From positions 1 to 64,000 of the forward strand of contig KN880520.1 of the NCBI GenBank assembly GCA_000934385.1: a stretch of 64,000 bases of DNA. Reading direction: 5' to 3'. The stretch is from Cylindrobasidium torrendii FP15055 ss-10. Lineage: Eukaryota > Basidiomycota > Agaricomycetes > Agaricales > Physalacriaceae. Numbering within the stretch: position 1 is the first letter of the stretch; each line of letters starts with the position of its first letter. Both the position numbers and the translations under genes were made by a program. Below, piece after piece: positions 23,299 through 34,599 of this stretch. Below the pieces are notes generated by a model. That model was not told where the DNA came from and searched no databases. It worked only from the letters and a program-made list of their open reading frames with translations.

Positions 23299-25239
23299 TT
23301 ACTCTTTTCTCGGGCGCACCAGAGCGTGTAAGTGCCGTCCGCGGAGGACAGGCGAGAAGAAGTCTTTCGTATGCGAAAAGTCCTCGATGCTAGCCAAAGT
23401 GGTTAATGAATAGCTGGGGGATATGAATAAATAGCAAACGAACCTTGTATTGTGCATTTCAAAGTCAAGTCTGCGAAAGACGTTACCGAAAATGAGATAC
23501 ATTTCCGCCCAAGCCAAGCTGCAGGGAAGAATTAACACTCAATTGTTCAGGCACTGGTGAATGTATTTTACTTTATCCCGAGGCATTGCCGCGCGCCCCG
23601 AGAGAAGGCGACGATGCTGTTCTCGAGCTCGGCGGATTCTGGAGTCAGCCAGCGCTCCGGTCTGAACTCTTCGGGGCTCTCGAAAATATCCGGGTCGTTG
23701 TGGACGAATGGAGCTGCCATTGCGACGCTGGTCTACACAATGGATGTGAGCGAGGAAGAGTCCAAGAATATGACAAATGACATACCCCTTTTGGAACAGG
23801 ATAACCACCGATGATCATATCCCTCTGTGCGATGCGAGGAAGGGGAGAAACAATCCCTTGTGCGACGCGAAGCGCCTCTTTGATGTATGCTGTAAGATAT
23901 GGAAGCTCTTCTAGCTGTCTCAGCGTGTATGATTGCTCCTTGTCCGGGAGAGCAGCGTCGAGCTCGGCGCGGAGTGCACGGTACACGCGTGGTGTGTTCA
24001 ATGCATGGAAAAGGCCGACATAGCTTGCGATACCAATCTGTGGGAAACGTGAATCGGAGGTCATTGCCATGCAGGTGGACGAACGTACAGTGTCACTTCC
24101 AGCTTGAACGAGAAGTTGGGACTCGTTCAGCAGCGAGTTCCTTGACGGACGTTGATGTTTCTCATTCTCGGGGTTTAAGAGATGGCTGTATACGACCTCG
24201 TGGTCAACGCTGCTCGCAGCGGCAGGGTTGCTCATGAAATTGTCAATCTGGCGGGCAAGCATGTCGCGCATGTCGAATGTGATACGAAGCCTTGGGTCCA
24301 TTTTCACGACGACCCATTCAGGAAGCCGGGAAAGGACGATGCCAATGATGGGGAACCATTTGCTTATCCAGAAGCTCTTGATCTGTGAACGTGTATCATA
24401 AGCGCCATGTAGTTGGTGCGACCGATAGGAGCTCAGGTGCTTACCAGTGTGGAGACGCTCACGAGCAGTTCGTGAGTAAATCCTGGCGTGTCGAGACATC
24501 CTAGAGTCTGGCCAAAGAAGTACGAGGTTATCACGTCCATTGCTGCGGCGCGGAAAGCGTAGTAGCAATCGATTGGGACATCTGGCGTGCTACCCAGCCT
24601 ATCCACGAGGTGGTCAACCTATCAAAGATGGAAAATCTCAATACAAAGGTCTCCAAACATCTTTCAGATAGGACTGACGGTTTCCTGAAGCACATGCTCT
24701 AGCTTGAGAATGGCCTTGCGATGGAAAAATGGATTTAGAATCTCCTTGCGTTCCCTATGCTTGCGCGGGTCGAGGAAACCAAAACTCGCTTTATGAAACT
24801 CAGCGACAGTGCTTTGAAGTATGAGAGAGTCTGGAGCACGTACATTCAGGAAGGTTGAAGCAGTTGTAAAACCAAGGGTCCTTCGTGAGCGTTGTTCCCA
24901 TCTTGTAAATGTCCATATACGCAGCACGTTTGCTGAAATGAAGCTAACCAAAAGTCATGAATGCAGTACATCGTCGATATTCAACACGCATACCATGTTG
25001 GGGCGCACACGAACGACTGGTCCGTATAGTTTATGCAAGTCGTGCAAATGCGGCAACATTTCTCCTCCCTCCCCGCCGTCGGCAAGGACATCGTAGTAGA
25101 AGTAGTATAGTTCAGAAACTGCTGCGAGTCTCGGCCCAGGATATCGCGAAAGAGGATGGAAGTACAGGCGGTAGATGACCACCGCGCTCACTGCCACGAT
25201 AGGCGCAAGGAGCACGAGGGGAAGTGGAGACATGGTCAT
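23299..25239 (-). CDS. cytochrome P450 monooxygenase, class E
   Basis: A multi-exon P450. The N-terminus is a membrane anchor (LPLVLLAPIVAVSAVVIY) followed by the proline-rich hinge RYPGPRLAA. Internal blocks include FGFLDPRKHRERKEILNPFF, the oxygen-binding I-helix region QAGSDTV at an exon end, the ExxR of the K helix (KEALR), the FRPERW motif, and the heme loop FSRGARQCLG with the thiolate Cys. The last exons join as NTSIEDFSH and end with VRPRKE at 23299. The enzyme should be anchored in the ER membrane and oxidise a lipophilic substrate with electrons from CPR. The N-terminal pattern resembles trichodiene-oxygenase-like families, but I assign no CYP number. The start is taken at the ATG giving MTMSPLPL; another in-frame ATG lies nine codons upstream. 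Confidence 0.88.
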
Positions 25240-25641
25240 GATGGGAAGAGAAAAACAGGTGTGCATCCGCTAACTTATGTATCTACCTCTCGTTCTAATG
25301 CGGTGTGGACTATTGTCCGAAGTCGAGGCGAAATCTGACGGTCCTCGTAACCGCGGGGTAATTATGCCAAGGGTGTTTGGGATGGATAGTGGTCCGAACA
25401 TGCTCTCGGCCTCGTTGCGATCTCCCGACACAATGAGTGCGCAAGTCTAGAGGAGTCGGGAACAGAGTTCTACGCGCCCGACTTGATTGAAAATCTGCGC
25501 GCACTGTGGCGCACACCCAGTCTGCTATGTGCATTTTAACCTAATCGTATTCAAGAATAGCGGTGCGCATCCCATGGGTAAGATTTAGTACAGATACAGA
25601 AGATTTTACAAGACCAAAAAATACAGTAAATTAGATTAGAA
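25240..25641. other. intergenic between P450 start and Dicer end
   Basis: The P450 and Dicer genes are both on the minus strand, so this region holds the P450 promoter and the Dicer 3' end. I see no gene in it. Confidence 0.5.
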
Positions 25642-28600
25642 CTAGTCTCGGGTATCCATCCCTGCCCCTTCCTCATTCCGTTCCTTGTTGACCCTCGTAG
25701 AGCGACATGTACATATTTTCTTCAGATGAACGTCCAGCTCTTTGTTCATCAACCTTGCGCGCGCCTTGTACGCAGCACCTGCCTTGGATATCGCCGGATT
25801 ACTCGAAAACACCGGACGTGCGAGCAGTGGGGTATCGTGTAAAAGCACGGAGATGCCATTCACTACGGCCTCCTCGTCTTTCGTATGTTTTCTGATAACA
25901 TTGTGAGACATGCCCGATGTTCAACCATAAGACTCACTCGAAAACTGGCTTCAACAAACACCCCGCCTTTCCAAGCCATTCATGCAGAACCGTGACAGGA
26001 TCCAATGGCACGGCGGGAGTGACCTTGTCCAAGAGGTCGAACAGGATGAGCTCAGTGACAGCCACCGTGCGCTCAAAATCCCAGCCTGAGTCAACGAAAA
26101 CAGCCCCAATGACACTTTCAAATACATCGCAAAGAACCTTTGGAGGGCGATACTCCCAGCCTTTGGTGAGGACATCCTCTGGAGTGAGACTCTCTAATTC
26201 CGTCACAGCATTGTTGACAGCGATGCTCAAATCGACCTGGTTGATGAGCAGGACGCGGTGAAGCTTCAAAAAGTTCACCGCGATGAAGGAGAGAGCGAGT
26301 GCGCAGACGATGCGCATTTTGGAGAGCGAAATCTGTGCGGATGTTGCTTTGGGAAACTTGCGGAACAAGAACCCAACGACAACAATGTCAACAACCGCTG
26401 CGCCAGCCTGGTCAACCCTTGCATGAAAATGTGAAAATAGGACATACCATCGCCGAGGAATTCCAGTCTCTCATATGACTCCCCGTCCGTACAGCTCTGG
26501 TGTCGGACAGCCTGGACGAGAAGCCTCCCATTCCGAAACCTATACCCCAGCGCATCTTGCATCTCTGAAAACATTGGCGGAACTGGGAAGCGATCCGCTG
26601 GCGGGTGTCGCGTCGACCACAATTCAAGCCCACCGAACGCCATGCCTAGTGCATGCCCAGTCCTCAACGCCATTTCTATCCCTCCAGTCAGATACGCAGC
26701 ACCCAGCGTCGCCTCCATGCAGTCCTGCAGACTCCTCCGCGGCACTTCCCTGTGTACGAACCGCCCGTCATCCACACAAGTATACCGCCAGTTCCGCACA
26801 CTGCCAATCTCCGTTGTGATGAAGTGCACCAGCCCAAGATCCAACGCACGGGTCATCAGGAATCTGTTCGACACGGACATCGATAAAAGAGGTGCAAGCT
26901 GGCCTTCATGTCGGCGTGGGTAGCGGGTGAAGAGATGCACCACTGTACATATTTTGAGAACAGAGTCGCCAAGGGTCTCCAGTCGCTGATTGTTGAACGG
27001 CATCACCGCGGATGGGATTGTCAAGGCTTGCACCATCAGGTCGTCGCGGATAGGCGGCAGGCTCAGAGAGAACTTGGCCGCACGGGCACGATAGGTGTCC
27101 GTTGTCCGGCGTAAAATGGCAGGCAAGGCAAAGTAGCTTCGAACAAGGCCATAAGGGAGGTCAAACCAGGAGCATGCACCTTGAGCTAGAAGCAAGGTAC
27201 GTTCCTCGGACGCCGGACTTGGATCGTTCGCCTCTACTGAGTACGCGCCTGTTGTTGCTTTCGGGATTTGCTTCACTTCGAGGAGCGGCCCATCCGTCGG
27301 TAAGGTTGGCTTCCATGTCGAGTTTGACTTTCGCGACCAGCGGTGTTGATAAGACGCGTAATACGACTCGAAGCCCACCTCGCGCGAGTCCCCGTCTGCC
27401 GAAGGAACGGACATCGTAGTAAGATCGTGGCGGATGCGTTGAAGGGTGTATGGCCTGCCGTGCTGATTGGCATGCCGGACGAATGTGCTCCCATCCTCGC
27501 GACCTTCGAATTTGGACCAATCCGTCTCGCCAAGCGGCGCATCTAATAGCTTCTCCATCACCTGGAAATCAGGCTGGATTTCCTCGTCGATGGGCACCAT
27601 GTAGAATGCTGCTGGCGCGTTGACGGGGTTTCCTGTATTGCAATAAAATACGACTTGCTTAGTGAACCGACTCATCAGCACACACTCCTCTACATCGAAC
27701 CATAGGCGCTGCGGCGGCTGCAGCTCCGCCAGCATGTTTCTTGTTAGCACCCCAACCAGCGGCAGGCGCGTCCCCACAAGAAGTGCAGCACTGAGAACGC
27801 CGTCCAACAAGACCGGATACAACCATAGCGGGATCTCGTCCTGCGACGTATCGATGTCCCATGGGTCCCGAACCCACTCGTTCAGGATCTTCGGAATGTC
27901 GTTGTCATTCTGTATCGTCCTTCCATCCAGGTCCTCACTAGGTTTCTTGCCTGGGTGTGGCAGGAGGTAGTCGTCGAGGACGTCAAGTTCATGAAGCTGC
28001 TTTGCCGCTATGAAGGCAACCGCTCGCTTGGCTTCCTTCTTGGAAGAGAGCATGGGCCCATGGTATGTTAGATGTTCTTCTTCGAGAGGCAGACATCTTG
28101 GTAATTGCAAAGTGTACGAGAACCCGCTGGGGGCTGACTCATCTCCGTGAATGGAAGATCTGTAGACGGGAAGTTGGGGTTTAGCACCGTCTAGGAGTGC
28201 GCAGAGCCGGGACAGGAGGGGGATGGCAGTGTCGTCCGTGAGGGTCGCATTCGTGCGTGGTACAACATATCGCTCTCCAGTAACCTGAATCCGGTCAACG
28301 TCCATCGCGTTGTCCGTGTCGGCCGTAGGTGCTGTACTCAGCGATTCTCCCTCCATCCCTAAGTGGTAGTGTTGTTTGACCTCGTGTTCAGACGCAGCAA
28401 TGGTCTGAACCTTTTTGATGTAGTCGTCGTCGCCCTGCTCCGCCATGACCACGAAGCTTGATTTGTGACTACGGGCTCTGCCGCGAGACTGAATGTAGCC
28501 CACCAGATTGTGTATCTTGTCGAAACGGATCACTAGCTCACATGACTGGAAGTCGAGCCCTTCTTCACCGACATTGGTGGCAACAACTACCAAGTATATA

Positions 28601-29989
28601 TCAGCACGCAGAAAGCCATCGACAAAAAAACTTACTCAGGTTGAGAAGCCCCGCCCGGAAATCTGCGATAGTTCTCTTGAGGTTGCGCGTTGACAACTCA
28701 TCGACGGACTCTGCACTATCGCTTTGGATGGAGCCACACCGTACAACATCCTTGAGACGGTTGAGACGTGGAAGGATTCTGGATAACGTGCTTGCTGTCT
28801 GGCGCTGATCCACGAAGACGATGGCCTGGAAGTTTGGCGAGTTGGAAGCGTGTTGTAGGATGAGATCCGCGAGCTCGTGTACTTTTGGTACCAACCACTC
28901 GTCTTGGAGTTCAGTGTCGGCCTCGAAGAAGTGCTTATAGTCCAAGAGCATATCAAGGATAAGCTTCAAATTCTCATCATCGCCCAGGTTGCGATTCAAG
29001 AGCGCGCTGACTTGGGAAAGCACAGTGCGATACACATATTCAGCAGCGGGGAATGGGCCAAGATTCGTCACAGTGTTGTGGTGTCGTCGGACAATGGCGT
29101 CCCATTCTATCTCAAAACGAGGGTCGTCGATAGCCGTGTAAGAGGTCAGGTTTTCAACGATGTCGGAGACGGGGCATGAAGACGGATGCAGCCCAGCAGA
29201 GCGATAGAGACGCACGGTCTACAGGTAGTCAGCGGGCTGCTGCCATTTGTCCTCGCGCATCGTACTTGGGTGGTGGACGAGTTCAACAGCTTTGTGGTTT
29301 CCTGCTGGTGGGCCCGTACGCCAATAATCGTTGCGTCCATATTCGATTCTAATCCTGCGATAGATTCACGAGGGTTTTTCGCATCCCAGACGGGCGAGGC
29401 GGTCATGCCAAATATGCGAGGGCGCTTGGACACGGGCACGGTGTGATAGTCAGACAGGATTTTGTTGTAGGCATGATTCTTGCGGGCGTGATGGCATTCG
29501 TCGAAGATGAGAAGGGAAACCTTGTCCAAGCTCCATATGGAATGTGACAGCATATCCCGAAAGGTTTGGTCTACAGTGACGATTAATCACATTACTCGAC
29601 CAAGAAGAGCACTCACGCGTTAGGACGACTACATCGTGTTGTGCCCATTTGGCAGCCCATCCTACGCGATCTGTAAAGTCGATGTTATTATTCTGGGGAG
29701 GCCGCAGGACGCGAAACGACGTGTGTTTGGCGATAAATTCGGCCTGCTGGTCGGCAAGAGTTGCTTTCGGGGCGAGGAAGACTATTCTTTTGCGATATGA
29801 ACTCGGCTGGGTTGCGATCCATTTCATGAGCAAGACGCTGATATATGTTTTGCCGCTGCCTGTGTCCAACGCCGCGATAACATTGCGATCCCTGGCCTGC
29901 AGGAAGATATCCTCTTGATATCGCCGCGGGATCAGCGTGTCCTCCACCATCGACGCGGTCGTGACTGTCAGTGTAAGAGGGCAAGCCAA
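25642..29989 (-). CDS. Dicer-like RNase III helicase
   Basis: A large gene with the domains of Dicer in order. The helicase has a variant Walker A motif (ALDTGSGKT), Walker B DECHHA, and the C-terminal helicase blocks ATNVGEEGLD and IQSRGRARS. A Dicer dimerisation-like region follows (near 28050-28170), then a PAZ-like or linker region, then two RNase III domains. The first has RLETLGDSVLK and DCMEATLGAAYL; the second has YERLEFLGDGM, split by an intron, and DVFESVIGAVFVDSG. The acidic residues needed for cleavage are present in both. The end is a short basic tail, with a weak dsRNA-binding-like motif (LHEWLGKAG). Dicer cuts double-stranded RNA into small RNAs for RNA interference. The last intron joins F-E-K in phase and sets the stop at 25642. 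Confidence 0.92.
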
Positions 29990-30309
29990 TGCGCTGATTG
30001 CCGGCGATCACACGTGGAATCGGGTGGCGCCGCCTCAAATCAATGAACGCAAACTACGTTGGGTATGTGAGGTAGAAGTACAGTGGTATTTGTATAGGAA
30101 TGTGAAGTACAGTTGGGAGCGCTTTTTTGCGGCAACCCTTGGTCATAAGGAAAGAGTGGGCGTGTAGTAGGAAGGTTATCAAACGTAACCGGGTAGTACT
30201 TACTCAGAAAGGTAGGGTAGGTTAGCATGAACGAGAGCATATAAAGCTGTAGGGTATCATTGTCGCTTTTGGTATGTAGCTTGGCAATGTCTCGGGGCGT
30301 CCGACCGCT
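29990..30309. other. intergenic, no gene seen
   Basis: This is the upstream region of the Dicer gene and the 3' flank of the neighbouring minus-strand gene. No gene is visible. Confidence 0.5.
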
Positions 30310-31534
30310 TCACGTTTCCCGCCATAAGGTGTCTGAGCTGTTCTCCTCGTCAAGCTCGTAGACATTCCGGCGGATGTCGTATAAGACCACGGTCCGTTCA
30401 TAGTCGTGCACGAATATTGCCTTGGTGACCGAGGGACAGTACATCCGCAACTCTTTAAACACCGAGGCAAACGCCGCGAGCGTATGTGGTATGGGATTCC
30501 AGCCAGAGACCTCCACTTCGAGGCACTGGAGTCGGCGTAGGCGCATGAGGTAGCCGTAAAAATGAAGCCGCTACAATCGCAATCGTGAGTGTCACCGAGA
30601 TAAAGGGTGGAGTTGGGCGGAGCCAGTCCCGAAAACGCACCTCTTGACCATCGACGGGAAGAGCAAGTGTTCCCAAATACCGTAGCGTTTTGGCGGCCTT
30701 GATCGCCTCTGCGAGTACGTTTATGGAAAACGAACCGACGTACGCAGAGTCTCCGACATCTAGTGCGCGTATGCGGGTTGTCCTCTGAGCTAGGGCCGTC
30801 GACAGGGACATGAGCTCTATGCGCCGCTCTCCAAGGTTTGGCTGAGAGAAACAGGTCTTGAGGCGTACGACAGGCCTTTCAGCCGCAATCGCTGTTGCTG
30901 CTTCGATAAAAGTGCATTCGAGAATGGATAGCCGAGGCATGGCGGTCGACAACAGCGGCATAGTCGTCACTGGTGATGTTGTCGACTGAGCTGCGGCGTT
31001 CGCAGGCGTGCGATAGTCCACGATGTACAGGTCGTCCAGCTCCCTTTGTGTGTTGAGGAAAGCAACGAGATGGTCATCCCAGTCAAGATCGCAATGGAAG
31101 CTGCGTAGTTGGAAAACACATCCATCGAGGATCCAGGCGGTGGCAGCGGAAGGTGCTGCCTGGCCAACATATATATTGAGATGCCGTAGTCGTGTAAGAT
31201 GACGAAGAGCGAAGGAGATGGACGGCCAGTATTGAGAGGGGAGATCTGGCGTAATCTCTTCATGGCTGGGGTCGGCCTCGGTGTCAGAGTCTTCATCTTG
31301 TAGGTCTCCAACATGGATAGTAAATGCGTCGACGAAGACTGCAACACGAGGCTGTCGTGCAAGCGTGTCGCAGAGGCGCATCGTATCCTCGACGTCGTAC
31401 ATGTAGAGCGTGTTGTAGAGCGCGCGCTCGGCCGCGGTTCGAAAGGCTCTGGATACCCGCGAAAGTGCGGCGAGGTCTGCGCGCGATCCGACATGCTTGA
31501 CGACTTCGCGGTAGGACTCTGCTGAGAGATCCAT
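30310..31534 (-). CDS. F-box-like hypothetical protein
   Basis: Two exons, 31534-30641 and 30570-30310, join in phase 0 over a 70-nt intron. The N-terminus (ESYREVVKHVGSRADLAALS, then SRAFRTAAERALYNTL) matches the F-box-like start of many Agaricomycete proteins. The rest is leucine-rich and includes an acidic insert (EDSDTEADPSHEE). The protein ends with SSDTLWRET. If the F-box is real, it would join SCF ubiquitin ligases; otherwise it is an orphan of this large fungal group. The ATG chosen is the one closest to the conserved start; a longer N-terminus from an upstream ATG would be low-complexity. Confidence 0.65.
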
Positions 31535-33789
31535 GCCTGGGTGTGAATGGGTGAGTCTGATGGACGCGTGAAGAAAAGTGGAGCTCACAAACCCTCCCGG
31601 AGGGGAGCTGGACAAGGCGTAGCGAGGCTTCAAAGGTATATCAGGTCCGAGTGGTAGATAGATATACAAAGAAGGCCCGAGGCCCGAGGAAGTGTGCAAA
31701 ATTCACTGAGGCGTAACAACGAACACCTTCTGCTCAGTGTCAAACCCTGGACGACGGTCGACCAAGGCACCGATAGGCAATGTTGCCGTAGTGTGCTTCT
31801 TTCCCAACGAAGGTAAATTAAGAGAAAATGAAGGAGGAGGTGTGGGGAAAGAAAGAGAAAGTCGCGTCGCTTACTCACGGACGCGTCTTTTGAACTAACG
31901 GTGGGTCGTATACATCATCACCGGGGCCCGGAGACACCTCGGGAGTCAGTGGGGACCAGTTCAAAGATCTTAACGGAGCACCAAGCTTTGCCCCCTGGTT
32001 AGGCAACTCAAATATTATAATTCAGTTCACAATTGCTGGAATATTCGTGGGCGCTGGCCATTCAACCCGCATGCTGGCTGCGCGGGTCGGCCGGGCCTTT
32101 GAGGGTTGTCAGGGTCCTGGGCACATAGATCCTAGGTGAGAAATTACCAGTCACGGTCTTTCGAAACTGCCTCCCGTTGGCTTGTGGCGAACACGAAAGG
32201 CAGTGGCACGCTCCGGCGCAAGCCGCGCCACGCGAGAACGGTGCCTGGCCATTTAAACCGTGAGTATACGTCATCACCCGGGTCCTCGTCCGAGCACCGA
32301 GGTGACGGTCCAGGCGCTGAACCCGCCGCATCGAAATACGCCCGTAAGAATCTTGAAAGAACTGAGAATACAAAAGCGGATCGTGCTCTCGTCGAGTCCG
32401 AAATCTGCACGGCGGTGTGCCTTTTTTCAACGTTCACATGAGCAAAATAGTCGATATACTAACTGATTGGACTCGAGAGGTGCGATGACCGAGCCGGCAA
32501 CATCTAAGTATCGCCTGCTCACACGGGCTCCCATCCAGATTCCTCGTATCCGATGTGATCTCCAGCGTCCTGTTTGGACCTCCCGTGTCCTGGCTCCCCG
32601 GGTCAGTCAGACAAACTTGATTACATAGTTGCATCCAACTTGAAAGCATTAGAGCATCTGTGGGCGCTGTGTGAGTTTCTTACGCGGGCTCCAAGTCAAA
32701 AAAAATTACACGTAGAAAAACATTGTACCTCTCGATCCTCGACGACGTTAAAAGAGGTGCTTAAGCCCATACATTGGGAGAAGGAAGCCGGGTTTTGTAT
32801 CGACGGTGCTGCTTATTCCACTTGCTGGAGTAGGCATAACTGTCCCCATCACATTCAACGGTGTAACTTTGAAGTTACCTGTCATGCATGAGCAGGCTCC
32901 TCGCTTACAGAAATTAAGAACCTTTACCTTCACTATCGATTGCGAAGGCACCGAGACATGTCTATAGATTTGCAGGGAGTGTTACTGTGCAGAGGGTCCC
33001 CCACCTCCGAGGTTTCCTCTCGAATGTCCAATGACACCAACATATACATGATGAGACGGAGATAAGAAGCACAAAGACCTCCGTGCGACAATGCGTTCGC
33101 AAATAGAAATGTTAGTTGAATGTATTGGAAAATCATGTGAGTAAATGGTCCAGAATTCGCATTTTTCGCTTGGCTCTCGCTGAGGCCCGCTTTGTCCGGG
33201 AGTATCTTCGGGGACTTCGCACTCTCCAGGCTGGTTCTCCTCGTCGCCTGGTTGGTGAGCTTCGTATACGTAACAAAGAACGAGGAGAAGCGAGCAGGAT
33301 GTAGGAAAATCAGGTAAACACTATCGCTGAAATCAGTTTTGCGTATTTTTCTGGGGTGGATACAGTATTTAGACGGAGGGAGGAAGCGGCGCGCCTTAGG
33401 CCAACAGGTAATTGCCGCTCAGCCGTAGCTGCGCATCTCTGCATACATCCACCCCTACCCGTCCGTACGTGCACCTGTCATTAATTACAAAGGGATATGG
33501 ATGTGTGCCGGATACCTGTACTGCCAGTACTGGTAGCCTCGGTCATCGGTGCCACCCGATCACGTCTTCAAGTTCATGCTTATGTAAGGTGCATGTGCAA
33601 AAGGGGATTCAGCTTGTGTTCCTCAGCTACTGAGCCGTCCAATGCGACGAAATGAGACTTTCCGTGCATTATTTTGAGATTTTACAGCCGACTATAAGAC
33701 TGTTTAGTAGCACATGTCGACGATTCACTGTTGAATGCATGAACCTGAGAAATGGTATTGAGAAGTGTATACGAGGGTGTATTTCAGTA
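31535..33789. other. 2.2 kb without a supported gene
   Basis: I find only short open frames without domains, and no exon pairs that splice into a longer protein. Nothing identifies a transposon or RNA gene. It may hold decayed sequence, a long promoter or a non-coding RNA. Confidence 0.45.
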
Positions 33790-34444
33790 TCAAAAAGAGA
33801 CTTTTGATTTTGGCGGAGGGTCTCCTGATAACGTCCTGCCATAATGCCATATCATACCGACGCTGTTTCCTATACCAGCGCCACCCAAAATCACTGAAAT
33901 ATGCGTGAGCCAAGGAGCATTTTACGGTACGAGCGCAGACATACAGTTTCCAGTGAATGCACGTCTCCAGAAAAATGCCGGAAGGAGAACAGCAAAGAGG
34001 ACCGAGCCTATTACACCATGATCTTCTGCGCGTATACGGCTGGTCTGAAAGGCTCGTTAGTATGCTTCGCTACTCTTGAGTGAATAAATTACGTCGTAAG
34101 CAACCCGAATGCGCTGTTTACGGAGTTGTTCATCGCTCGAGAAGTTGTAGCGCGCGTAGCCAAATGCGCCACCCGCCACAATACCTTGTGATGTTTAGAC
34201 GAAAATTGATGTTTCAAAGAGAAAGGAACGGACCTCCAACTCCTCCAATCCAAGTGGCACGCAGTAGCCGGTTAAAAGAGAAGCTTTTCCGACCATAACG
34301 CGAGAGGGTAAATGCGAGGTAGGCAGGCGGGGTAATCACCGAGAAGAGTTGGTAGCCTGCGGTCATGGACTGGCGAACAAGATACTCGGTGTCCACTGCC
34401 CGAGTGGACGCGGCAATTTCTCCTTGTTCTTCTGCAACGCTCAT
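33790..34444 (-). CDS. small membrane protein, four exons, unknown function
   Basis: Exons 34444-34234, 34184-34093, 34044-33945 and 33893-33790 join in phase to 168 residues; the introns are 48-51 nt with good GT-AG ends. The protein has hydrophobic segments around residues 33-50, 68-80, 112-124 and 135-147 (for example GGIVAGGAFGYARY, GSVLFAVLLPAFFW, LILGGAGIGNSVGM). Glycine-rich helices of this kind are typical of small mitochondrial or ER membrane proteins. The C-terminus is hydrophilic (GDPPPKSKVSF). I do not recognise the family. The clean four-exon splicing is the main evidence that it is real. It is divergent from the acidic-protein gene, with only 155 bases between the starts. Confidence 0.75.
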
Positions 34445-34599
34445 TGTCTTCCGGCTGACTTGGAGGTGACAGTGCACGAGCAACAGGCGCGATCAGAGTG
34501 ACGTCGGAGCTCTTGCCGCTGACATAAGCCCACTTTTTACCCTTTTACCACCACCGCTCAATAACTCGTCGCCCGCACCCGCACTCGCCGTTGCCCGCG

